From the NCBI RefSeq assembly GCF_900156425.1, contig NZ_FTNO01000001.1, positions 744,001 through 808,000 of the forward strand: a stretch of 64,000 nucleotides of DNA, written 5' to 3'. The notes under the pieces are model-generated. The model had not been told where the DNA came from. It was given only the letters and a program-made list of their open reading frames with translations, and did not search any database. The translations under genes were made by a program, and so were the position numbers. Positions 33,625 through 41,828 of this stretch are shown here, in pieces (within the stretch, counting starts at the first letter, position 1; every line of letters begins with the position of its first letter). This DNA is from Haladaptatus litoreus. Its GTDB lineage: Archaea > Halobacteriota > Halobacteria > Halobacteriales > Haladaptataceae.

Positions 33625-34533
33625 TTAGTCGTAGTACGGGACGTTGTTCATGTGGTAGACCATGTCGTCCCCGAGGTTGTCGAGATAGCCCGAGTGGTCG
33701 CTACCGACCTGCGAGGTTACGTCGAACTCGTTGTAGTTCGGGGCGGGCGTGTTGCCGCTCTCGTAGCCGGTTTCGCCGAGTGCTTGGTCGAACTCGATGG
33801 TGTTGTACACCCAGCTAAGCACGCTGTCGTCGTGGCTGTGGTAGTTGAACGTCGCCGCCGTCTGGTTAGTGATGGCGTTGTAGGTCGTCATCGACTCCGT
33901 GGTCGGTTTTTCGTTGTCCGTCGCCGCGCCGAGGAGGTGCGTCGAGTACACTTCGTGGCCGTTGTTGTTCCACCAGTCCGTCACGTCGAGCGAGCGGAGA
34001 CAGCTAAGCATCACCTGCGCGCCGAGCGAGTGGCAGGCAAAGCGAAGCGTCGTGTTCGGACAGTAGTATTTGAGATACACGGCGAACTGTGCGAGTTTGA
34101 CGCCGTTTTGCTGTGCAACGTCTTTCGCCGTTCCCCAGCCGTAGTCGGCGCCGCCGCCGGCGTCGTTGTCCCACGAATAGCCGATAACGGTGCCGTTGTA
34201 GCCAGCGGCTTCGAGGTTGTTTTTCGCCGAGAGGAATTTATCCCTCGCGTCCTGTTCGGGGTTGTCGCCCTTCTTATGCCAGCCGTGGATAAACACCGTG
34301 AGGTCGTTTACACAGCCGGTATCGACGCCCGGAACGTCGCCCGTCGTGTCGTAGCTCGTCTGGGTTTCGCCGGAAACCAAGTTCCCGTCGTCGTTGAAGT
34401 GACCGCGCGTGGAGACGATCGGAATTCCGTATCGCTGTGCGCTCGCACTGCCTGCGCCCGCGCCGAGTGCCGTAAGTCCGACAGCTGTGCCGCCTGCACC
34501 TTTGAGGAATCGTCTTCGATTAACGTTTGTCAT
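33625..34533 (-). CDS. Tat-exported alpha/beta hydrolase, copy B
   Basis: A 302-residue paralogue of the preceding protein. The twin-Arg signal is RRRFLKGAGGTAVGLTALG, with cleavage near SASAQ. Matching blocks are LTVFIHGWHK, CHSLGAQVML with Ser169, FNYHSHDDSVL and SQVGSDHSGYL with His280. The shared ALGETGYE and YNE-DVTSQVGS segments show a tandem duplication. ATG 34533 is chosen for the normal n-region length. A very AT-rich tract (34560-34625) upstream probably carries its promoter. The function is unknown beyond hydrolase. Confidence 0.8.
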   Translation of the reverse strand: MTNVNRRRFLKGAGGTAVGLTALGAGAGSASAQRYGIPIVSTRGHFNDDGNLVSGETQTSYDTTGDVPGVDTGCVNDLTVFIHGWHKKGDNPEQDARDKFLSAKNNLEAAGYNGTVIGYSWDNDAGGGADYGWGTAKDVAQQNGVKLAQFAVYLKYYCPNTTLRFACHSLGAQVMLSCLRSLDVTDWWNNNGHEVYSTHLLGAATDNEKPTTESMTTYNAITNQTAATFNYHSHDDSVLSWVYNTIEFDQALGETGYESGNTPAPNYNEFDVTSQVGSDHSGYLDNLGDDMVYHMNNVPYYD

Positions 34534-34702
34534 GGATTGACGACTTCTGTTTCGACACACCCTAACTTGAAAATTTTTATTTTTAAAACAGAATAAAATA
34601 AACTCATACAGAGAGATATATAGGCTGCATCCCGTGCTATCGGATTCGAAACCAAACGGGTTTTAAGCACCGGGGCTTAAGTCGTCCGTAAGGTCGATAT
34701 CT

Positions 34703-34984
34703 ATGCAGATGCCACGACGCTTTAACACGTACTGCCCGCATTGTCACAAACACCACGAGCACGAAGTCGAGAAGGTTCGCAGCGGACGCCGAACCGGAAT
34801 GAAGTGGGACGCCCGTCAGCAGAAACGCGGCAAAGCCGTCATCGGTAACGCTGGTGGTTTCTCGAAGGTTCCCGGTGGAGACAAACCAACGAAGAAAACC
34901 GACCTCAAATACCGTTGCAGCGAGTGCGGCAAGGCCCACCTCCGTCCCGGATGGCGCGCTGGCCGACTCGAATTTCAGGAGTAA
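34703..34984 (+). CDS. rpl44e: 50S ribosomal protein L44e
   Basis: A 93-residue ribosomal protein with two zinc-binding Cys pairs, CPHC (residues 11-14) and CSEC. The family core is [14 protein letters not shown]. It lies near the E site of the large subunit and is archaeal/eukaryotic only. It leads the operon rpl44e-rps27e-aIF2alpha-nop10-PAC2. A cttaag box at 34676-34681 precedes the ATG by 22-27 nt, as for a short-leader or leaderless mRNA. Confidence 0.96.
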   Translation: MQMPRRFNTYCPHCHKHHEHEVEKVRSGRRTGMKWDARQQKRGKAVIGNAGGFSKVPGGDKPTKKTDLKYRCSECGKAHLRPGWRAGRLEFQE

Positions 34985-34987
34985 ATC

Positions 34988-35161
34988 ATGGCAGGAAACT
35001 TTTACACCGTTCAGTGTCCGGACTGCGAAAACGAACAGACGGTCTTCAGCAAGGCCGCGAGCGAAGTCAACTGCGTCGTCTGCGGTCACCGACTCGCCTC
35101 GCCGACCGGCGGCAAGGCTGAAATCGACGGCGACGTTACAGAGACAGTAGCATCCCGATGA
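34988..35161 (+). CDS. rps27e: 30S ribosomal protein S27e
   Basis: A 57-residue zinc-ribbon protein starting [20 protein letters not shown], with CPDC and CVVCGH as the zinc pairs and [11 protein letters not shown] near the end, all diagnostic of S27e. It begins three bases after the rpl44e stop, and its own TGA overlaps the aIF2-alpha ATG (35158-35161). Length matches the archaeal family. Confidence 0.96.
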   Translation: MAGNFYTVQCPDCENEQTVFSKAASEVNCVVCGHRLASPTGGKAEIDGDVTETVASR

Positions 35162-35958
35162 AATACAGTGGCTGGCCCGAACCTGGCGAACTCGTCGTCG
35201 GAAAGGTCGATGAGATAGAGGACTTCGGGGTCTTCATAGACCTCGAAGAGTACGAGGACAAACGTGGACTCGTCCACGTCAGCGAGGTCGCCAGCGGCTG
35301 GATTAAAAACGTCCGCGACCACGTCAACGTGGGGCAAACAGTCGTCTGTAAAGTGTTCGACGTTGACGAGGGGTCACAGCAGATAGACCTCTCCATCAAG
35401 GACGTAAACGAACACCAGCGCAGCGACAAGATTCAGGACTGGAAAAACGAGCAGAAGGCCGACAAGTGGATGTCCCTCGCCTTCGGCGAGGAGATGACCG
35501 ACGAGCAGTACACGCAGATTGCAAACGAACTGTACGCCGAGTTCGGAAGCATCTACGACGGCTTCGAGCAGGCCGCCATCCACGGTGGGGAAGCCCTCGA
35601 AAGCACCGAACTTTCGGACGACGAAATCGACGCGCTCGTCGAAACCGCTCGTGAAAATGTCTCGGTTCCATACGTCAACGTGACCGGCTACGTTGACCTT
35701 CGGAGCCCCGGCAAACACGGCGTTGACGGTATCAAGGAGGCGCTCAAAGCCGCCGAAGGGAACGGCGACATCCCCGACGAAGTCGAACTCGACGTGACCT
35801 ACGTCGGCGCGCCCGAGTACCGTATCAAGGTTCGCGCACCGAACTACAAAACCGCGGAGGCGCAACTCGAAGAGAGCGTCGCCCGCGCCCAAGTCGCCAT
35901 GGAGGAAGTCGGCGGAACCGCCGACTTCCACCGCGACCGACACACAGACGACGAATGA
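35158..35958 (+). CDS. Translation initiation factor aIF2 subunit alpha
   Basis: A 266-residue protein. An N-terminal S1/OB domain (residues 1-85) carries [20 protein letters not shown] and [14 protein letters not shown], then a helical domain and the C-terminal alpha/beta domain that binds the gamma subunit ([20 protein letters not shown]). It forms the aIF2 heterotrimer that brings Met-tRNAi to the ribosome. Co-translation with rps27e (ATGA) and overlap with nop10 place it in a translation operon seen in many Archaea. Confidence 0.95.
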   Translation: MKYSGWPEPGELVVGKVDEIEDFGVFIDLEEYEDKRGLVHVSEVASGWIKNVRDHVNVGQTVVCKVFDVDEGSQQIDLSIKDVNEHQRSDKIQDWKNEQKADKWMSLAFGEEMTDEQYTQIANELYAEFGSIYDGFEQAAIHGGEALESTELSDDEIDALVETARENVSVPYVNVTGYVDLRSPGKHGVDGIKEALKAAEGNGDIPDEVELDVTYVGAPEYRIKVRAPNYKTAEAQLEESVARAQVAMEEVGGTADFHRDRHTDDE

Positions 35959-36137
35959 AATCGGACATCCGGGTGTGCTCCGCGTGGAAGGCAGAGCACG
36001 ACCGCCCGGTGTACACCCTTTCTGCGACCTGTCCGGAGTGCGGAGCGTCGGCAATCAACAGCGCTCCCGCCCCCTTCGACCCGGCAGACCCCTACGGCGA
36101 GTACCGACGCGCTCTTAAGCGGCGCGCCCGCGACTAA
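35955..36137 (+). CDS. nop10: H/ACA RNP protein Nop10
   Basis: A 60-residue protein with the archaeal Nop10 pattern: an N-terminal zinc ribbon (RVCSAW and CPECGASAI), then [17 protein letters not shown], the helix that contacts Cbf5. It is part of the box H/ACA particle that guides pseudouridylation. It overlaps aIF2-alpha by four bases and is five bases from the PAC2 gene. Confidence 0.94.
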   Translation: MKSDIRVCSAWKAEHDRPVYTLSATCPECGASAINSAPAPFDPADPYGEYRRALKRRARD

Positions 36138-36142
36138 GTCAC

Positions 36143-36901
36143 ATGGACGAAGTTGACATCGAGATAGTCGCGGATCCGGAACTGGAGTCGCCTGTCCTCG
36201 TCGAAGGATTGCCGGGTGTCGGCCACGTTGGAAAACTCGTCGCCGAGCATCTGCTCGAGGAAAAAGAGAGCGAACTGGTTCGGCGAGTGTACTCCGAATA
36301 TCTTCCGCCGCAGGTGAGCGTCGAGGACGACGGGACGACCGAACTGGTCTGCATCGAACTTTACGCGCTGACGCTCGACGAACAGGACGTGCTCGTTTTG
36401 ACCGGCGATTATCAGGCACAGGACAACGCGGGTCATTACCGACTCACGAACGCGTTCCTCGACACTGCGGAGGAGTTCGGTGTCGAGAAAATCTTCGCGC
36501 TCGGCGGCGTTCCGACGGGCGAACTTATCGAAGAGTACGCCGTGCTGGGCGCGGCGACGAGCACGGAGTTCGTGGACGAACTCGAAGACGCCGGTGTCGA
36601 ATTTCGAGAGGACGAACCCGCAGGCGGTATCGTCGGCACGAGCGGCCTCCTACTCGGAATGGGTGGCCGCCGCGGATTCGACGCCGCCTGTTTGATGGGC
36701 GAGACGAGCGGCTATCTCGTCGACCCGAAAAGCGCGCAGTCGGTGCTCGAAGTCCTACAAGACACCCTCGGCTTCGAGGTCGATTTCGGTTCCCTCGAAG
36801 ACCGCGCCGAAGAGATGGAGGAAGTCGTCGGCAAAATCGAGGAGATGGAGGCCCAACAGACTGCGGTGGCGTCCGACGACGACCTGCGATACATCGGTTG
36901 A
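36143..36901 (+). CDS. PAC2-family proteasome assembly chaperone-like protein
   Basis: A 252-residue PAC2 protein. The signature EGLPGVGHVGKLVAEHLLEE opens the domain. FALGGVPTGE and GGIVGTSGLLLGMGGRRGF follow in the second half, and a C-terminal coiled helix (EDRAEEMEEVVGKIEEMEAQ) ends it. PAC2 homologues act in proteasome core assembly in eukaryotes; archaeal members are less well defined. It ends the ribosomal/aIF2 operon, five bases after nop10. Confidence 0.88.
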   Translation: MDEVDIEIVADPELESPVLVEGLPGVGHVGKLVAEHLLEEKESELVRRVYSEYLPPQVSVEDDGTTELVCIELYALTLDEQDVLVLTGDYQAQDNAGHYRLTNAFLDTAEEFGVEKIFALGGVPTGELIEEYAVLGAATSTEFVDELEDAGVEFREDEPAGGIVGTSGLLLGMGGRRGFDAACLMGETSGYLVDPKSAQSVLEVLQDTLGFEVDFGSLEDRAEEMEEVVGKIEEMEAQQTAVASDDDLRYIG

Positions 36902-36905
36902 ACGG

Positions 36906-37433
36906 CTAAAACAGCGATTTTTCCAGTCCGCTGTAGACGTGGTAGCCCGCGGAGACGACGAGAAAGGTGAGGAAAAACCACGCCCAAAACTGGAAATCGA
37001 GCATCTGGATGGAAAACAGTTGGAACTGCGCCGCGAGTAGAACGACGGCTTCTAGCAGACCCAGGCCGAGATAGTACGTCGCCCACGAAACGTCGTGCTG
37101 TGGAACGACTTCCATATACACCTCTACCTCTCGAACGCGGTCTTCGAGGGTGAGTTCTTTCGACCGTTGGTCGTACTCTACGATGCCGAGATCGTCCAAC
37201 TTCGGGAGGTGCGTCTGGTGAAGCGAGACGTAGACGCTCTTTCTGACCTTTCGAGGGGCTGGCGCCTCGTCGGTTTCCAGCGTTGCGATATGCTCCGCGA
37301 GGTCATCGACGGTTAACGACCCGCCGGATTCCCGAAGATATCGAATCGCCTCTCTTCGTCTGTCGTTCCGTAAGACGTTGTGAATCTGGCTCTCGTCGAG
37401 TTCCTGCTCCGTCTCCGGTTCGGTGAGTTTCAT
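36906..37433 (-). CDS. HTH regulator with C-terminal membrane helices (DUF7344-like)
   Basis: A 175-residue protein. Residues 14-100 form a winged helix (VLRNDRRREAIRYLRESGGS, then SLHQTHLPKLDDLGIVEYD, a wing-like hairpin). Two membrane helices follow at about 118-137 and 145-165. The layout matches haloarchaeal DUF7344 regulators tethered to the membrane. Targets are unknown. ATG 37433 is preceded by an AT-rich region around 37500-37520. Confidence 0.78.
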   Translation of the reverse strand: MKLTEPETEQELDESQIHNVLRNDRRREAIRYLRESGGSLTVDDLAEHIATLETDEAPAPRKVRKSVYVSLHQTHLPKLDDLGIVEYDQRSKELTLEDRVREVEVYMEVVPQHDVSWATYYLGLGLLEAVVLLAAQFQLFSIQMLDFQFWAWFFLTFLVVSAGYHVYSGLEKSLF

Positions 37434-37623
37434 GGCTGGGGACTAACGTGACGTCTTCGGCGATTGCGTTCGGATTCTCGTCAGGGTTCGTTACTCATAT
37501 AGATAATAACCAGCGGGTATTAACTTTACCATCGTTTCTACACATCTATAGAGAAAGAAACTACCAGAACGCTTTCGTGTCCCTAATCAGATGTGACCAT
37601 CCGTATCGGATTCGGCGGGGGAT

Positions 37624-37632
37624 TCTTTATTG
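37624..37632 (+). promoter_or_regulatory. TATA-like box for the J-domain gene
   Basis: tctttattg lies about 26 nt before ATG 37654. Confidence 0.5.
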
Positions 37633-37653
37633 TCCGAACCCTACACGAGCGTA

Positions 37654-38220
37654 ATGCCCGACTGGTTGGTCACCGGTTTGTGGCTCTCGCTGGCGGTTGC
37701 CGTCGTCATCGCCGGAATATTCGTGGTAGGCGCGCGCCTCTTTCCCACGGAACGGGCGACCAACGCAACCTACGTGTTCGGCGAGGGAAAGCGCCGGGTC
37801 GAAATCCGCAACTATCTCAGAGCCATCGGCGAAGATTTCGCCGAAGACCATTTCGTCGCGGGCCAACACGTCGCCTTCTATCTGCCGGAACGGGACGTTG
37901 CGATTACGTTCGACGCGCGCGCCTTCTTCCGTATCGAGAAATCGAGAACGTTCGCCGTCTTGGTCGAACACGAGATGCCGGGTCACCATCTCGGTGACCG
38001 CCTGCCGTTCGAAACGCCGACGCTGGAGCAGGAAGAAGAAGTGGACACGAAACTTGCCGCTTTCGCCATCCTCGGCGTGCCGACGGAAGCGACGCTCTCG
38101 GAAATCAAGTCGGCCTACCGCGAGAAAGTGAAGGACGTACATCCCGACCACGGCGGGACACAGGAGGAGTTCCAGCGCGTCCGCGAAGCGTACACGACCG
38201 CGAAAAACTACGCTGGATAA
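37654..38220 (+). CDS. Membrane-anchored J-domain protein
   Basis: A 188-residue protein: a membrane helix at residues 5-27, a middle domain of unknown fold (FGEGKRRVEIRNYLRAIGED, LVEHEMPGHHLGDRL), and a C-terminal J domain from about 128 with AAFAILGVPTEATLSEIKSA and the essential HPD motif in VHPDHGGTQEEF. The J domain should recruit DnaK (Hsp70) to the membrane. ATG 37654 is fixed by the TATA spacing; the GTG 37630 extension is rejected. Confidence 0.82.
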   Translation: MPDWLVTGLWLSLAVAVVIAGIFVVGARLFPTERATNATYVFGEGKRRVEIRNYLRAIGEDFAEDHFVAGQHVAFYLPERDVAITFDARAFFRIEKSRTFAVLVEHEMPGHHLGDRLPFETPTLEQEEEVDTKLAAFAILGVPTEATLSEIKSAYREKVKDVHPDHGGTQEEFQRVREAYTTAKNYAG

Positions 38221-38235
38221 CGCCGAGACTCGATT

Positions 38236-39018
38236 TTAGGAAACGTTCGCAACTTCGTATGCAACTCCGGCATCGCGGAGGGCGTCGGTGACGCGTCCGA
38301 CGCTGTCCGATGTTGCGACGATGACGACATCCTCACCACGTTCTGCGGCCTCGGCGGCGACTTCGCCCGCGGCGAACGTCGTGTCGGGTTCCACGCCCGC
38401 AGAGCGGAGTGCAACGACCGCCTCGACGCCGGTTACAGCGAGGACGGGACTGTTTTCGCACGCCTCCGCCAAAGCGTTCGAATCGACGGCTCGACTTCCG
38501 CCGGAGCGAACCGGCGGAATCTGATACACCGTTACGCGACCGGGTTCGAGGTCGATGATACCTTCGAACTCCGTGACGCCGACCTCGTTCCCCGATTCCG
38601 CGTCCGTCGTGGCGATGCCGGTCGCAGGCCCGGCATCGCCGGGGGTGGCGTGAAGGAGGCCGTCTTCGAGCGAGAGGGTGACGGTTTCGCCCTCCGCTAT
38701 CTCGGTCGTCGCTATCGCGGCGTCCTCCCCGACGTTGCCGAGAATGTCGTCGGTGACGTGGTCGGCGAACCGACGAACGTCGGTCGCCGACTGCAAGAGC
38801 CAATCGACGCCTTCCTTGGTCACGCTGTAGCGCGAGCGACCTTCCTTTTCGACCAGTCCGTCGGCAACGAGTCCGCGAGTGTACTCGCTGACGGCTTGAC
38901 TCGTGACGCCGACGGCGTCCGCGATTTCACCCTGACTCACCGCCGGTTGACGATCTGCGATTTCGGCGAGGATGCGAAACCGGGTTGCGGCACGCTTGTC
39001 ATCCAACACGTCGGCCAT
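38236..39018 (-). CDS. MarR/TrmB-like winged-helix regulator with C-terminal domain (DUF7839-like)
   Basis: A 260-residue regulator. The N-terminal winged helix (residues 8-68) reads AATRFRILAEIADRQPAVSQ, then GVTSQAVSEYTRGLVADGLV (recognition helix). The C-terminal region alternates strands and helices (TEFEGIIDLEPGRVTVYQIP, LAVTGVEAVVALRSAGVEPD), a possible ligand-binding fold. ATG 39018 was chosen because a TATA-like box lies 23-32 nt upstream; the longer frame is unsupported. It is divergent from the exported protein at 39151 and could regulate it. Confidence 0.75.
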   Translation of the reverse strand: MADVLDDKRAATRFRILAEIADRQPAVSQGEIADAVGVTSQAVSEYTRGLVADGLVEKEGRSRYSVTKEGVDWLLQSATDVRRFADHVTDDILGNVGEDAAIATTEIAEGETVTLSLEDGLLHATPGDAGPATGIATTDAESGNEVGVTEFEGIIDLEPGRVTVYQIPPVRSGGSRAVDSNALAEACENSPVLAVTGVEAVVALRSAGVEPDTTFAAGEVAAEAAERGEDVVIVATSDSVGRVTDALRDAGVAYEVANVS

Positions 39019-39040
39019 ACCCGCACAGTCGGGCGGCACG

Positions 39041-39050
39041 ATAAAAACAC
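39041..39050 (-). promoter_or_regulatory. TATA-like box for the DUF7839-like regulator
   Basis: gtgtttttat on the minus strand, about 27 nt before ATG 39018. Confidence 0.5.
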
Positions 39051-39150
39051 CAGCGGTCAACGGACTTGCGTAACAGGGCGGGTATATTTTCTCCACTCTA
39101 GAAATAAATTTTATTATCTTATATGTTGATAGAATTATTGCAGGCGATAT

Positions 39151-40167
39151 ATGATGCAAAATAACGACTCAGAACGATTCGACCGACGAGGGTTCATCAA
39201 GGGAATAGGCACCGCAGCGGGCGCCATTTCACTCCCGTTGGTAGGGCAGACGCGTGGCCAACGGCCATCCACCGCGCTCCTCACCGCGGCCCCGGACGAT
39301 TCGATTTCGACTGCCCAGATGCAAGCGGTTCGGCGGCGCGTTCACGAAGCACGAGGCGTCCCGTTCCGGGCCGAAACCGTGCCCGCAGAGGATACCGGGG
39401 AGATTGTAGCGTTCGCCTACGGTATCGATTCGGACGGCGTTCCGTGGCAGTACGTCGGCATCGGTGACGACGGTAAAAACGTTGCTCCGCTCAAAGCCAA
39501 AGCCGAACGCCGTGCAAACCAGTTCGCTCGCGGTGACTTTCCGCAGAAACAGCGCGCAACGGCGTCGGACGTGACGACCCAAGCGAGTTGGGACCGAATC
39601 GTTCACGACGAGAAAGATTACTGCGTTGACCCCTATGGGTGCGTGACGGACAACTTCGACGTGTACCAACTCGCGAGCGACGGCGATGCCTACCAAGACG
39701 CATATTCGGTCAAACACGTTTTCGCCATGGAACCGGGCGTGAGAAAGTACAGCAGTGATTGGGAAAACGACGTGGGACGACCACTTCACGACTGGTCTGC
39801 CGGTGATATTGGCGGCGAAGACTTAGACGAGTGGGACCCACTCGGAACGCACGATGGGTCACAGACCATCAACGTGAGCATCGGAACGAGCGGCGCGAGT
39901 CTCGGATGGAGTTACACACAGCCAGCAGTCACGACCATCGACAGAACCAGCCCGAGCGGGAACTACGCCGAATGGTCGGAGGAGTTCAACACCTCGACTG
40001 CCCGGCGAAACACGAACGGCATGAAACCCGGAAGCCGCGCGTGGGTGAACCAGCACAGCAGTGGGAAATATCACCTATTGGATGTCGTCTCCGACGGACA
40101 GTTCCAGAACGCGTGGGGAAGCACGCATTCGGTTAAATTCACGTGGCACGTCTACGTCTACGCCTAA
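39151..40167 (+). CDS. Tat-exported protein of unknown function
   Basis: A 338-residue protein with a twin-Arg signal (DRRGFIKGIGTAAGAISLPL, residues about 11-30). The mature part is strand-rich, with ARGVPFRAETVPAEDTGEIV, a CVDPYGCVTD Cys pair near residue 155, and a C-terminal domain rich in Ser/Thr/Trp (IGTSGASLGWSYTQPAVTTI). There is no C-terminal membrane helix or sorting motif, so it is not an archaeosortase substrate despite artA lying next door. A very AT-rich region (39085-39150) precedes it. An adjacent ATG at 39154 is an alternative start. No family recognised. Confidence 0.7.
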   Translation: MMQNNDSERFDRRGFIKGIGTAAGAISLPLVGQTRGQRPSTALLTAAPDDSISTAQMQAVRRRVHEARGVPFRAETVPAEDTGEIVAFAYGIDSDGVPWQYVGIGDDGKNVAPLKAKAERRANQFARGDFPQKQRATASDVTTQASWDRIVHDEKDYCVDPYGCVTDNFDVYQLASDGDAYQDAYSVKHVFAMEPGVRKYSSDWENDVGRPLHDWSAGDIGGEDLDEWDPLGTHDGSQTINVSIGTSGASLGWSYTQPAVTTIDRTSPSGNYAEWSEEFNTSTARRNTNGMKPGSRAWVNQHSSGKYHLLDVVSDGQFQNAWGSTHSVKFTWHVYVYA

Positions 40168-40181
40168 TCGCGTGAGCGTCA

Positions 40182-40191
40182 GGTCTATATT
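40182..40191 (+). promoter_or_regulatory. TATA-like box for artA
   Basis: tctatattac lies about 27 nt before GTG 40214. Confidence 0.45.
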
Positions 40192-40213
40192 ACGTGACGA
40201 CAAGGGATGAACC

Positions 40214-41143
40214 GTGACCGCAGTCGTACCCCTCGCCCTCCCCGTCCCGTCCGCGGCCATTTCGGACACACTCGCGTGGTTGGTTATCGTATCGTTCGTC
40301 GCAACCGCGGCGCTCGAACGATACGACCGCGAAACCGCCCGTACCGTCGGTGCCGGGGCGTGGGTGCTGTTCGGTATCTTCTGGGGCATCCTCTTCCCGC
40401 GATTCGCCTTCGAGATGAAGAGTTTCGTGGAGGGCGCGCTTAGCCTTGCAGCGGTACCACTCTGTGTCTACGCGGGCTATCAACTCTACTCCGGACGGGA
40501 CACGCTGTTCGTCCTCTCTCGCGCAGTCGCGGCGATGGGAATCATCTACGTTCCGTTTTCGAGCGTCGAGTTCCTTCGACAGTGGTTGGTCGAGCAGGTA
40601 AGTTTTCAGACGAATTTCGTCATCGAAGCGCTCGGCTACAATCCCGAATTTACGGTTGCCAAGGAGAACGGCTACCACAGCGCCTTCATCTTCACCGACG
40701 AGACGGGCCACTCGTATTACACCTACCTCGTGCTCGCCTGCACCGGCATCGGAAGCATGAGCATCTTCGGCGGCCTCATCGCCGCGGTCAAGGCACCGCT
40801 TCGCCGGAAACTCAAGGCCTTCGCCGTCGCCATTTCCATCATCTGGGTGCTGAACGTCGTCCGAAACGTGTTCATCGCGCTCGCTTTTGGCAACCAGTGG
40901 TTCCAGTACTTCGTCGACCCGATTATGTCGATGGTCGGCTACGCAGACCCCGGCATGGTGTCGTTTTTCATCGCAGACCGCGTGTTGTCCCAAATGCTCG
41001 CGGTAGTCGCACTGGTCGCTATCCTCTGGCTGATACTGCGTGACTTACCGGAACTGCTGACGGTCGTCGAGGACGTGGCGTATCTCGTCACGGGCAACGA
41101 GTACGACCTCCATCGAGCGGTCAGAACCGATGGAGGACGCTGA
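40214..41143 (+). CDS. artA: Archaeosortase A
   Basis: A 309-residue membrane peptidase-like enzyme with about eight helices. The catalytic set of the exosortase/archaeosortase family is visible: Cys in LVLACTGIGSMSIFGG, Arg in LNVVRNVFIALAF and a later conserved Arg/Asp segment (FFIADRVLSQ). ArtA removes the C-terminal PGF tripartite signal of surface proteins such as the S-layer glycoprotein and links them to lipid. It starts at GTG 40214, and overlaps the phosphoesterase gene by 14 nt, suggesting one transcript. Confidence 0.92.
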   Translation: MTAVVPLALPVPSAAISDTLAWLVIVSFVATAALERYDRETARTVGAGAWVLFGIFWGILFPRFAFEMKSFVEGALSLAAVPLCVYAGYQLYSGRDTLFVLSRAVAAMGIIYVPFSSVEFLRQWLVEQVSFQTNFVIEALGYNPEFTVAKENGYHSAFIFTDETGHSYYTYLVLACTGIGSMSIFGGLIAAVKAPLRRKLKAFAVAISIIWVLNVVRNVFIALAFGNQWFQYFVDPIMSMVGYADPGMVSFFIADRVLSQMLAVVALVAILWLILRDLPELLTVVEDVAYLVTGNEYDLHRAVRTDGGR

Positions 41144-41816
41144 CTTCGCAGACAGGGCGGTTTTCCTCCCCGAAGCGAACGCGCTCGTCCTCGCAGACCT
41201 CCATATCGGAAGGGATGCAACCTCAAGCGTGTCGCTCCCACTCGGCGAACAAGAAGATTTGACCAGCAGGTTCGACGCGCTTCTCACGAAATTTTCACCG
41301 GAAGAAGTCGTCCTCGCGGGCGACGTTCTCCACGCCTTCGACAGAATCCCGGAGGAGGCAAAGAAAACCTTCACAGACCTCGAACAGCGCGCTAACGACG
41401 CAGAATCCGATTTCGTCGCGGTTCGCGGTAACCACGACAAACTGCTTTCACAACTCGTTGACTGCCCTGATGAGCACCGACTCGCGGACGGAACGCTGGT
41501 CTGTCACGGTCACGAGGAATCGGATTCGACTGCCCCACGATATATCATCGGCCACGATCATCCAGCGATAGCAATCGAGGGAAAACGCCGACCCTGCTAT
41601 CTGTGGGGGCAGGAGATTTTTCGCGATTCGGACGTGCTCGTGCTCCCCGCGTTCACCCGTCTCGCCAGCGGCGCAGTCGTTAACGGAATGCGGGGCAGTG
41701 ACTTTCAGACGCCGTTCGTCAGCAGTTCGTCTCCATTCCGGCCAATCATCCGCGACGACGAGGCCGACGAGACGTACCGATTTCCCGCGCTCGGGGAGTT
41801 TCGGGAGATGCTGTGA
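41130..41816 (+). CDS. Metallophosphoesterase
   Basis: A 228-residue calcineurin-type phosphoesterase. Metal motifs in order: LADLHIGRD (D-x-H), AGDVLHAF (GD), RGNHDK (GNHD/E), CHGHE and IIGHDHPA (GHxH). This is the archaeal family of stand-alone phosphoesterases, often adjacent to helicase or surface genes. The substrate is unknown. It overlaps artA by 14 nt. Confidence 0.88.
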   Translation: MEDADFADRAVFLPEANALVLADLHIGRDATSSVSLPLGEQEDLTSRFDALLTKFSPEEVVLAGDVLHAFDRIPEEAKKTFTDLEQRANDAESDFVAVRGNHDKLLSQLVDCPDEHRLADGTLVCHGHEESDSTAPRYIIGHDHPAIAIEGKRRPCYLWGQEIFRDSDVLVLPAFTRLASGAVVNGMRGSDFQTPFVSSSSPFRPIIRDDEADETYRFPALGEFREML

Positions 41817-41828
41817 TTCGAACCGGTA

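Noticed and set aside
39151..40167. The Tat-exported protein as an archaeosortase substrate
   Set aside because: No C-terminal PGF-type motif, membrane helix or basic tail is present.
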